Source of the DNA: Pogona vitticeps
Taxonomy: Eukaryota > Chordata > Lepidosauria > Squamata > Agamidae
Length of the DNA: 64,000 bases
Assembly: GCF_051106095.1 (NCBI RefSeq)
Contig: NC_135783.1
Location: forward strand, 61,917,947-61,981,946
Direction of reading: 5' to 3'
In this document: positions 54,641 to 64,000 of the stretch, one piece after another
Numbering within the stretch: position 1 is the first letter of the stretch
How the letters are laid out: every line of letters begins with the position of its first letter
The notes under the pieces: model-generated
The model's database searches: none
Seen by the model: only the letters and a program-made list of their open reading frames with translations
What the model was told of the DNA's origin: nothing
Translations under genes and position numbers: made by a program

Positions 54641-56764
54641 AGTGAAGCAGTTACTTCAAGGAGCAGTTGTTAGGAGGCAGAAAAACCAGCCTTGCATTGG
54701 AGGACAGAGCTGTGTGCAAAGCAGACAGACCATCCTGCACCCCTGAAGCTAGCCTGCTGCTTTCAGATGCAACAAAGACATTGCCCCATCATCAGCATTG
54801 AGAAGATTTCAACTAGCTGGCTTTTAACATGGAGTGGGAGGAAGTACCATCTTGTTCTCTAACTGGAGCAGCCAACTAGGCCTGACATTGTGGCCAGGAT
54901 GACTCTTGCAACTGACCCTTCTTCCCAACTGCACCTTCCAGTTATACTTCCCACTCCCCCCTTTCATGGGAAAAGTTCTGCTAGTGAAAGGATGCACCAA
55001 TGGCCACCTTCTGCTGGCCAATAAGGCTTTTTGCTGGTATAGGGTTCTGTTCTGTCACCCCAAAGAAACTCAGGAGCACGTCTGTGCCATTCAACATCTG
55101 CAAAACACGGATAAAATTGCTTTGTTAGCATCTTACTGTGTGCCAAATACCCACATTGAAATGAACTGGAATAAGCAACTGCCTTTGCATTATAGTGCTA
55201 AAAGAAAATGACTGAACCGACTCCCAGCTCCTGCGCAGCAGAGAAAAGTGGTTCTCACCTTAAAAATCACATTTCTTCCCAGTTCTCCTCCTTAATAAAA
55301 TACATTTTCCATTTAGCAAAATGCCATATCCAGGGAAGTCTGAAGGAATTATGGGCAGCTTGCCAGCCGACACAGTCTGGGGTGGAATGTTGTCAGGTGG
55401 CAATTAAATCTCTTATCTGTTCCCTCCAGCAGTTTGTTTGTTTTCTGCTGCTCCTGGCACACATGCAAGTAAATAAGGCAACACTTGAAGAGGCAGAGCT
55501 GTGGTGTAATAAATGCAATATCTTGAAGAAAGAAGATCCAGACTTCAAGACTTCTCTTTGAGGGCAATGTCAGACTTTCAAGGGAGCATTGTAGGGCCGG
55601 GACAGTCAGATGGACTGATAGTGCTGCCATTTGTGGAACATGGAATCTCAAATTAAGCAAAGAACGCTTTTTAAAAGTTAAATTTGCACTTAATAGCAAC
55701 AAGAATGGATGTATCTTCGGTCACATCACTCAGGGCAGGAACAGGTATTACGAGTAAATAGCCCATGACTCTCAGGCTCTTTTGGTGCAGGCTAAAGAGG
55801 GTCACTTGGGGCTGAGTAGAGGTCTGGTATGCCATCCAGCCAGTGCAGATGCACTGCATCACTTACACAGAGATTTTTTTAAAATTGAAAAACTTCTCTC
55901 AGAAGCAGAAAGAAACAGGAGGGGGCAATAAGGGACATTCCCCCCCCCTTTTCTTTGACGTGTCTTGAAGTGTCAGGAAACTGCCTGTTGCCAAATCTAC
56001 CACCAGCTGTTGGTGGTCAACAATGTGTACAAGAGTGTGTGTGGGCTTTGACTATTTGTATCCACACCCCCCCCAACAACAACACTCCTTGGGGAGGGAC
56101 AGTAAAAAAGGACAATAGCCATTTTTGGACTCTCTGGGCTGCTCCTCAAAACAAACAAACAAAAACAGCTCTGGCTTCTAGAAGCCAGCAGAAGCAGCAA
56201 TTCTTCTTCAAAACAAGTTACGTCCTTCACTGCAATGAACACCTAGTTTTAAGCCCAAAAAGCATTTTAAAAATGTGTTTTGGAGTGGAGTGCGGTGAGA
56301 CTAGTGTGACAAATCCCAGGGGCCAAAAATTGGCACATGGGCTAGTGAACCTTTCCCACCTCAGTCACCATTGACTACCAGCGTCCGTGCTTATCGCTCT
56401 CCACACATAGATGGCAATAAAGTACAATGAATACAAAATACAAAGGATGGAGCAGTCAATAAAACTTGATCAGACTAAAATATCAGGAGATCTTGACACT
56501 TGTACGGATTAGATCATGCCCGTCGAAAGAGAAAGCTCTTCTCACAGCAGTTGGAAGGTCATGGATGTGTGAGAGGAGGAAAAAAAAACTCTCGTCCGGA
56601 AGAGCCTAGCAATAGCAAAAGCCCTCTGACTTATTTGAGGGGGGGGGGGGTGTCTGTAAATTTGATATCAGCACCCAGGGCCAACCTGGGCCCCTGCTGT
56701 TACTTCAGTTACCTGGTCAACAGAGTCAGAGTCTTTAGTATAGCTTCCTTGATTTGAACGTGGT
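54641..56764. other. Intergenic, no gene seen
   Basis: Open frames at 54906-55211, 55208-55561 (117 codons) and 55955-56374 (139 codons) show no recognisable domain, splice signals or family motif and look accidental. G/C tracts occur near 55941 and 56640. Confidence 0.5.
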
Positions 56765-56960
56765 AATTATTTTTAGTGTTTACTAAATCACATTTATGTT
56801 CCACTTTCCTCCAGCAAACTCAAGGCAGCATATATGACTGTCCTCTTCCTTACATTGTCCTCCAAACAGTCCTATGAGGTAGATCAGACTGAGAGAGAGC
56901 GATAGGCCCGAGGTCACTCAGTCAGTTTCAGAGGCTGATATAAACTAAAACCTGTATCCA
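56765..56960 (-). mobile_element. tRNA-type SINE, 3' part
   Basis: On the - strand: CTGAGTGACCTCGGGCCTAT, CTCTCTCTCAGTCTGATCTA, CCTCATAGGACTGTTTGG, then CTGCCTTGAGTTTGCTGGAG. This is the standard body of squamate/MIR-like SINEs, with the head decayed. Confidence 0.65.
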
Positions 56961-57184
56961 GTTCAATTCTCTACCCTGGAGTGTCCAATTTCTGGGGGGC
57001 CATTTTCTGACCTCAGGACTCTCTGGGCATCACACAAACTACCAAAGGTTCTTCCCAATGTTGCCTTTGGAAAGATAAATTTGTCCATAGTCTATAGCAG
57101 ACTATAATAGATAGGCAACCACCAGCCCAAAATAAGAACAGTGGTAGTTTGTAGTACTTTTGCAGTGCAATATCCAGCATCAAG

Positions 57185-57420
57185 TGGCTGCCTGGATAGC
57201 TTAGACGTTTAGGTATCAGGCTGTGGAGCCAGAGGTTGGGAGTTTGATTCCCCAGTGTGCATCCTGGGAGTAGTGTCAGCCTCTCTGGAAAGCTGCACAG
57301 TCCCAGGCGCCCCCGGAAGAAGGGATGGTAAATCACTTCTGAGTATTTTCTATATGGAAAATCCTGAAAACAGTCACCATAAATCAGAGTTGACTTGATG
57401 GCACATTCTTATTCTTATTC
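57185..57420 (+). mobile_element. tRNA-type SINE with RTE-like tail
   Basis: A-box area CTGGATAGCTTAGACG, B-box GGGAGTTTGATTCCCC, body GGTAAATCACTTCTGAG, and tail CACCATAAATCAGAGTTGAC then TTGATGGCAC, ending in an ATTCTT microsatellite. The tail follows the plan of RTE/BovB 3' ends, as reported for Sauria SINEs. Confidence 0.8.
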
Positions 57421-58783
57421 AGCACTAAGCAACCTCGGTGGAGGTATTTCCTGGAAGTGTCACATACGACAGCAAAACATCCAGCAGCTCTCATCCATAA
57501 TAGTTTAAAGGCTTTTTAGGGCATACATACACATGTATGCATGCACAACCACAGAGTGTCTTCTTAGTATAATAACATTTCACTAAAGCTTAATAACCTA
57601 ACCTGAGTTAAAGGGAAAATAAAGAGTATATTCGAGAATGCAAATATGCTATCTAAACAGTGATGCAAGACTTTCTCTTTGCCCTACATCTCCTTAAGGT
57701 GGCTGGCACAGCATGTCAATCTATTGTATTACTTCTGATCTTTCCTTTCCATTGTTCAAACTGTTAACTGTATTTTAAATCCTACAAATGATTAATGGGA
57801 TTCAAAAGATGCATAGTGGTATAACTCCACTCTGAGAGTGAACAGCAGCTCCTTTCTCCATCCCACAGTCAGCTGGCACCACATAAATGCCCTTGTACAT
57901 GCATCTGAGGGTCTATAAAAAGAGAAAGAGTCACAATTGAAATCTAATGTTGTTGTGAGTTGCATATAGGAACTGATTGAAGCTTCTGAGCATGATGAAG
58001 TAATAGAAGGGCTAAATCCTTATTTATCCCCTAACAACTACTTAATCTGAGCCAACTCCAAGGATTACATGCTTTCCCTCAGTATGAGGACAGCGGATTC
58101 TAGAAGAACTGTACAAAAACAGCAAAAGGGAGATGTTCCTTTTCTAAACCCGTGCTGAAAAGAACTATTCAAAAGTCCGGCTTAAATTAACATACAAATA
58201 CCTGATTTGATTCAATTATTGCTGTTCCATAAGAGGAAGAACAAATAAACAGTTATGGCTTCTTACAATACATATCATCAGCTGATACATATTTGCCTGT
58301 CCCTGAAACCAGTGGTGTTACACAATGATTTTATATCATGGGCACAATTGGACCAAATTTAAGACATTTTGCTATCCGAGATAGAGTAGCAAATACCACC
58401 CATACACTCACATCAAGATTTATATATAACCCAAAGCTGGCCAAGTTACTTTGGCATGTACAGCAGAGAATCCAATAAACAGTTTTTCTTCTACTTGGCA
58501 GTAAAAATACAATATTAAGAAATTAAATAACTAACAATAATTTGCTCTCCATTCATGGCACCCAAAACCTGCTGTGTGAGATAGTTGCTTAGTCTGGCAA
58601 ATGGTAGGGCTGGTAGTGGGCACAATCTTGAACTGCACTCTCACACAACTTTCATTTATTTGTGTGAGGCTTGTGTAGTAGAGGTACAGCATCCATTAGT
58701 TGTACTTTTAAGCATCATTAAGATGTTTAAAAGAAGAACTTGCTTGAAGTTCTGGTTCCCTAAAGGGTGTGGTTCGTGAAGAA
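57421..58783. other. Intergenic, nothing recognised
   Basis: AT-rich sequence, no gene and no assigned repeat. Confidence 0.55.
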
Positions 58784-58797
58784 ATTGTTCTATCATT

Positions 58798-59059
58798 GGT
58801 TGTTCTGGGTTTTTCGGGCTCTTTGGCCATGTTCTGAAGGTTGTTCTTCCTAACGTTTCGCCAATCTCTGTGGCCGGCATCTTCAGAGGACAGGAGTCTG
58901 TCCTCTGAAGTGCTGTCCTCTGAAGGGTGCTGTCCTCTGAAGATTCCAGACACAGAGACTGGCGAAATGTTAGGAAGAACAACCTTCAGAACATGGTCAA
59001 AGAGCCCAAAAAACCCACAACAACCATTAGATCCCGGCCGTGAGAGCCTTCGCGAACAC
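58798..59059 (+). mobile_element. Penelope-like solo terminal insertion with 14-bp duplication
   Basis: A 262-bp insertion with a perfect target duplication ATTGTTCTATCATT (58784-58797, 59060-59073). It is a large inverted repeat: GGTTGTTCTTCCTAACGTTT on the left pairs with TGTTAGGAAGAACAACC on the right, and CATGTTCTGAAGG pairs with CCTTCAGAACATGG. The right arm holds CTGAAGA and GGCGAAAT in hammerhead order. It ends with GATCCCGGCCGTGAGAGCC, a typical squamate terminal text. In the middle CTGTCCTCTGAAG is repeated three times. Confidence 0.85.
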
Positions 59060-59204
59060 ATTGTTCTATCATTCTTTTAAAATTTTATCTACGTTCAGTG
59101 TAGCATGAAGTGTCTTGCATACACAAAGCATGAGAGAGAAGTACCAAGACATCCATACTGCCATATAGTAGTAGTGTATTTTCAAGAGTATAACCAATTC
59201 TAAA

Positions 59205-59330
59205 TTTGTTTGTTTGTTTGTTTTTGTTTAAAATATTGTTACCCTGCTTTTCTCTTTAAGAAGAATCCAGGGTGGCTTACAACAATTAAAAGACAATATT
59301 TAAAGCTAAAAACAGTAGGTATACACTTAA
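59205..59330 (-). mobile_element. LINE/SINE 3' tail fragment
   Basis: On the - strand TTGTAAGCCACCCTGGATTC and AAGAGAAAAGCAGGGTAACA lead to an (AAAC)n tail, the same element end as at 63200-63270 on the + strand. Confidence 0.6.
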
Positions 59331-61873
59331 AAGGATCAACATATACCATACTAAAAGACAACAAACAAAAGCAACACCAAAACCACATTCAAAGCAGTGA
59401 GGCATAACCATTGATTTAAAAGCCCCACTCAGGTAGCCAGACTGGGAGCTCTGATATGTACATGTTAAAACACGTGCATATCAAATGTGCATTTTATACA
59501 TGCAAACTGAACACACAGCAGCCAACTTTTCAACTGTAGATAAGAAGTCTTTGGCTCTCCAGTTACTTTGACCTACAACTCCCCATCCCCATCCACCATG
59601 GCCAATAGCAAAAGACTGATGACGTTATCATCTCTAGAACATCTGAAAATACAACATTTGCCCTTCTCCTCTTTTAGACTTTGAGTTGGTACACAATAAA
59701 AATGATAGGCATCTAATTGCTTGAAGACTACTGAGATGTGCTGATTAGCATTAAAGCATGCAAAGTAAAGCCATTGAATTAATACATTAGATTAAAAATT
59801 GTTGTGCCACAAATGTAATAAGGCTTAAAATGATTCCTCCAGCAATTATCTATGAAACAGTGGCTACCTGGGGTAGATGCAACTATGACTAAACTAAAAA
59901 AAAAGTAGTCAGGTGCTGTATAATTCTGAACCAAGGAAGGAAGGAAGGTACATGTTTGGATGTTTTTATGATCCAGTTATGTTCCATAATTGCATTACTG
60001 AAAATGAATGTGATCTGAAGGAGATAATGTGCAGAGATTGAAAGCGGGATTAATATCGAAAGATTGAAAATTACTGCCAAGTAAGGGAAATTTGTAGAGC
60101 AGAGGGAGGGGTTTGTAAAACAGAGAATATCTGGCTGGAACAGGGAGAGGAGAAAAGACCTGGCATTTGGCAAGGTTCAGAACTTAGTGGCTATTAGGTA
60201 GTTGTTGTTATGCGTTGCCAAGTTGAAACAGATTTATAGGATCCTAATAGGACTTTCTAGGTAAGTGGGATATTTAAGGAAAGACTTTATCAGTTATGCA
60301 CCTGCAGTGAGTTTCCATAGGTGAGAGAGGATTCAAGTCTAGGCCTCACTCTGTCCACTACACCATATTGAGTCCTATAGCTATTAGGTAGCCAAAAAAG
60401 AAGTCCAGCTAGATGAGAGCTGAGCTTGAGAAGGATGGATTCACAATGCAGTCCTTCTGTGCAGCTTGTAAGTGATGATGGCAAGAGCACCCTGTACTGA
60501 AGATGGAGAGTCAGTCAAGGGAATCTGGGAACCTTCTAGTGAGGACTTTTGAGATACAGCTGTTTTAAAATCCAGTAGCTTCTAATGCCACCTTTTACGA
60601 GATTAATTTCTCTAAATTAACCTTCAATGTCACTGTGATTAAAATAATTAAGTATTTGGAATTGAAAAAAAGTATCAGAGGTAGAGCAAACCTCTAATTT
60701 GCTCTAAATACCTAATTAGGTAAAAAAAAAACACCCTGCTTTTTTTAGGCCTAGTGGGCCTAAAAATATATTGCAAGATTTGTGGACTCTCCCGGAAATT
60801 GTCATCAGGCAAAACAGTAGGAGTGGGGGGAAAGCTGTGGAAGCCATAGAATCTGCATTTAACCACGTTTAACATTTTCCCGCATATCCTGCATATATAT
60901 CCTTTTGCTTTGATTCAAGTAGTGCTGGTTGTTGGGGAGGTTTTTGTTGCTGCTGTTGTTGCTATTATTCTGTAATAATGTTTTGAGGAGAATGTGGGAA
61001 ATGTAGCAGACTTTCGAATTAGGCTTCCCAACGGCTCTGATTGTCTTAGGTTGCCCCAGGACTGTCCTATGCATGGCTAGAAGAAAGAAAGAAACAGGGC
61101 TAGATCCCCCATTTTTAAAGCACGATATAAAATCCAGCTGTCACTGTCATTAGATGAAACACTCACATTCCCTTGTAGGTAATAAACAGGGTTCCATTTG
61201 AGGGGGGAGGCAGAATCATTCATTGCCATTGTAAATTAACATATATTCTCATCTGGACCTTTGTTGAATGGATCCTGAGGCATATTTTAATTTTTACCAA
61301 GTGATATTGAAGGAGAAAGAGTAAGATGGGGCATATTAAGTGAGGAAAGAACAAACAAAGAATTTATCTGTGGAGGATATGGCAACGATCACCTGCTCAA
61401 ATCTCAAAGACTCTGAAATTTCAGAGGCACGTGGACATACAGGGTAGGGTTTATGCATGTAGACACCAGCACACTATTGGGAATGTATCTCTAGGAACAG
61501 TCATAGTCATAGATCCACCATCCTGCTCATCTTATCATATCCTAATGTGTTAAAGGCAACATTACAACAAACAGTCCTGTGTTAAAGATTAACATGTAAT
61601 ACTGTATCGTCTTTTGCAAACTATACTGTATAACGATTCGTAAGATGCACAAAGTATGAGTCAAAATTTCAGATAAAGCTAAAGGTAAAGGTTCCCCTTG
61701 ACAATTTTTGTCCAACATGGCTGTGAATATGATTGTGGACATTGAGGTCTCCTTGCCCCCCCTCCTTGCCCCCCCATGGATATACATGAAGTCTGGATAC
61801 TCACTAGCTCTCCAATAGAGAATTGTTCCTTCCAAATTCCAGAGTTTTTGTGCTATATATAAGGTTTTCATTT
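59331..61873. other. Intergenic, no gene seen
   Basis: No gene. A possible old hAT copy lies at about 59535-59660 (TTTGACCTACAACTCCCC). A SINE lies at 60190-60370. The rest is unassigned. Confidence 0.55.
60190..60370 (-). mobile_element. tRNA-derived squamate SINE
   Basis: On the - strand: head TGGTGTAGTGGACAGAGTG, B-box area CTAGACTTGAATCC, then TATGGAAACTCACTGCAG and a tail resembling the one at 24305. Old. Confidence 0.65.
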
Positions 61874-62965
61874 AAAATCATAAAACCATAGAATAATGGC
61901 ATTGGATGGAGCTATATGGGCATCAAGTTCAACCCCCTGCTCAGTGCAGGAATCCAAATCAAAGTGTATCTGGCAGATTGCTGTTTAACTTCCTCTTGCA
62001 TTCCTCCAGTGTTAGAAAGCCCACCATCTCCTGAGGTAATTGGTTCTATTGTTGTACTGTTCTAAAAGTTAGGAAGTTTTTCCTAACATTAAACTGAAAT
62101 CTGTCTTCTTGTAACTTGAGCCCATTATTTCATGTCCTGCACGCCAGGATGACTGAAAACAAATCCTGCCCCTCCTCTATATGACAATATTTCAAGTATT
62201 TGAAAAGTGCAATCTCTCCATACTCTTCTTTTCTCAAGGCTATATATGACCAGTTCTTTCAGTTTTTCCTCCTAGGGCTTGGTTTCCAGTCCCCTGACCA
62301 TCCTTGTTGCCCTCCTCTGAACTTGTTTCAGTTGTCAATATTCTTCTTAAAGTGTGGTGTCCAAAACTGAACACAGTATTCAATATAAGGCTTAACCTCA
62401 TTAGTGTCAAATAGAGGGTAACTAGTACTTCATGGCATTTGGAAATTGTACTTCTGTTTATGTTGCCTAAAAAGCATTGGCCTTTCTTTTGCAGCTGCAT
62501 TGCATTGTTGGCTACTATTCAGCTTGTGATCAACAATAGTTCCAAGATCCTTCTGACATGTAGTATTCCTGAGCCAAGTATCCCCCATCTTGTAACAGTG
62601 CATTTGTTGTTGTTTTTCTGCCAGGCATAGAACTTTGCACCCCCCCCCTGTTAAATTTCATATTACTGTTATCAACCCAGTGCTTGAACTATTAAGATGT
62701 TTTTGAACTTTGTTCCTGTCTTGATGGTGTTAGCTATTCTGCCCAATTTCATATCATCTTCAAATCTGACAAGCATTCCTTGCACCTCATGACCCAAGTC
62801 ATTAATAAAAACGTTGAAGAGCACGGGACCCAGGACTGAGCCCTGGGGTAGCCCACTTGTTACCTCCTCCTAGTTTGAGGAGCCATTGTATTATCTGAGT
62901 ACAATTCTGTAACCAGCTGTTAGATGTTCTATCCAGCCCACACCTAGACCATCTTGTATTTGGTC
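61874..62965 (-). mobile_element. CR1 LINE, 3' third
   Basis: On the - strand the RT C-terminal half, 3' UTR and end of CR1 are readable, including GGGCTCAGTCCTGGGTCCCG (SGLVPGSV-like block, about 62830), TTGGACACCACACTTTAAGA, GGCAACAAGGATGGTCAGGG and the closing CCATTCTATGGTTTTATG type end at 61874. It is 5' truncated, with many changes. Confidence 0.88.
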
Positions 62966-63199
62966 TTTATCTTTTCCTTTCCCAGCAATATTGCCTTTTC
63001 CAGAAAATCTTGCCTTCTCATGATGTGCACAAAGAAGAGGCTTAGGCCATTCCAATTAACAAGACAAAAGCTTTGGAAGGGAAGTGACAGAGACTCTGTA
63101 TGATCAAAACACACAGCTACACTTACTGTTACTAGAAGCTAAGGAATGAAGATCTGCATGAGAGAACTGAATTTCCATGTCATCATACAGTCTCTTCTC

Positions 63200-63270
63200 A
63201 CAAGCCACCTTGGGTCCTTTTAAGAAGAAAAGTGGGGTAAAATATTTTAAATAAATAAATTAAATAAATA
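63200..63270 (+). mobile_element. LINE/SINE 3' tail fragment
   Basis: CACAAGCCACCTTGGGTCC, AGAAGAAAAGTGGGGTAA and an (AAATAAAT)n tail; inverted relative to 59205-59330. Confidence 0.65.
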
Positions 63271-63399
63271 AGCATTCTTTCAAGGGTTTAGTAATGCAAA
63301 TCTGTTCTTTATGTGGACTTTAAATATATCAGGAACATTGTTTAAATTACATTTTGGCACAATGATTATTTTAATATTCTTTTTCAGCTCTTTTCTAAT

Positions 63400-64000
63400 G
63401 TTTGAAGTTAGAAGATCATGATCATTACCACAATCTGTTCCTGTTCTTGTTTTGGCTGAGAGAAGATAGCTCCTCCATTTCCTGCTTCCATTTACAAAGT
63501 CTGTTCAATTTCTCTATTGACTATCTAGTGATGTCCATGTTCAGTTGCTTGAAGCATACATTTGCAATAAAGAGATTGTTGCCTTCACAGAACATGGAAT
63601 GAGTCATTTTTCTGATTTGTTTCTTATCCCTATGTCAAATTTTCTAACAACATTTGGTTCTGCTTTGTTTCTTAATTTAGCATTCCAGTCCAGCAAGTCT
63701 TGTTTTGGTGTGTGATCAATTTCCTCCTGAATGCTTGCATAAAAGGTTTCCATTTCATCTTCTTCTGTATTTGGGGGAATAGACTTGAATGATGGCTATT
63801 TCTATAAGTTCCCTGGAAGTGTTACTGATACTATTCAGTCAGACCTTACTTTATAGCCCCTAACTGTCTTTGCTACATCTTGCCTCAATATTAGAGCCAC
63901 TTGATTTCTTTAGAGTTTGTCATTTTCAGCCTAGAACACTTTATAGTTTTCTGACTGAAAATATCCCATTCCCAGACATCAAGCACTGCAATGTTTATAT
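63400..64000 (-). mobile_element. Ancient RTE-type LINE, endonuclease region
   Basis: On the - strand the text follows the BovB endonuclease at a distance: DWNAKLRNKAEPNV, VGKFDIG.RNK.....IEFC, and CGNDHDLL-like, with a block corresponding to the SDHQLL motif near 63410. It is clearly much older than the BovB copies, probably of the MamRTE-like group. It runs off the right edge. Confidence 0.6.

Noticed and set aside
55208-55561. 117-codon open frame with overlapping antisense frame
   Set aside because: No motif or family resemblance; probably chance.
23061-64000. Exons of TRIM67, the expected right neighbour of FAM89A
   Set aside because: No RING, B-box or SPRY coding text and no second CpG island seen; the gene probably lies beyond the window.

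Overview
The window looks like lizard (squamate reptile) nuclear DNA. The repeat mix points there: two long BovB (RTE-clade) LINE copies, tRNA-headed SINEs with RTE-like tails, a 5S-rRNA-headed SINE, L2 and CR1 LINEs, Penelope-like elements, DIRS-like tyrosine-recombinase retroelements, and many short hAT and TA-target DNA transposons. No bacterial gene organisation, CRISPR array or operon is present.

Only two host genes are recognisable, and they face tail to tail. The last two coding exons of ARV1 (ER sterol and lipid homeostasis) lie on the + strand at 1655-1879 and 3223-3353, with a poly(A) signal at 3461. FAM89A (a small adaptor-family protein) lies on the - strand: exon 1 at 22366-22638 in a CpG island, a 6.4 kb intron, and exon 2 at 15923-15765. 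This is the ARV1/FAM89A arrangement known in other vertebrates. The 41 kb to the right of FAM89A would then be the gap before TRIM67, of which no exon was found.

Layout: 1-3.5 kb ARV1 3' end with two MITEs in its intron; 3.5-14.8 kb intergenic, with an L2 fragment, a GATA microsatellite and a DIRS-like fossil that has an L2 inside it; 14.8-22.6 kb FAM89A, whose intron holds a TA-target MITE, an old hAT copy and a Penelope-like hairpin; 22.6-23.1 kb CpG island; 23-64 kb repeat-rich intergenic DNA. That last stretch holds a BovB on + (28.4-31.6 kb), a second DIRS-like fossil (34.2-35.5 kb), a third TA-target MITE (38.8 kb), several SINEs, a Penelope-like element apparently split by a complete BovB on - (50.26-53.42 kb, 13-bp target duplication), a Penelope-like hairpin insertion with a 14-bp target duplication (58.8 kb), a CR1 (61.9-63.0 kb) and an ancient RTE piece at the right edge.

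Most striking observations: three related TA-target MITEs in which the short word repeated through the body differs between copies but matches the word in each copy's own ends; hammerhead-ribozyme-like folds in Penelope-like remnants; a BovB whose 5' end is joined to a piece of its own reverse-transcriptase gene; and a FAM89A frame that stops earlier than the mammalian protein as I remember it.
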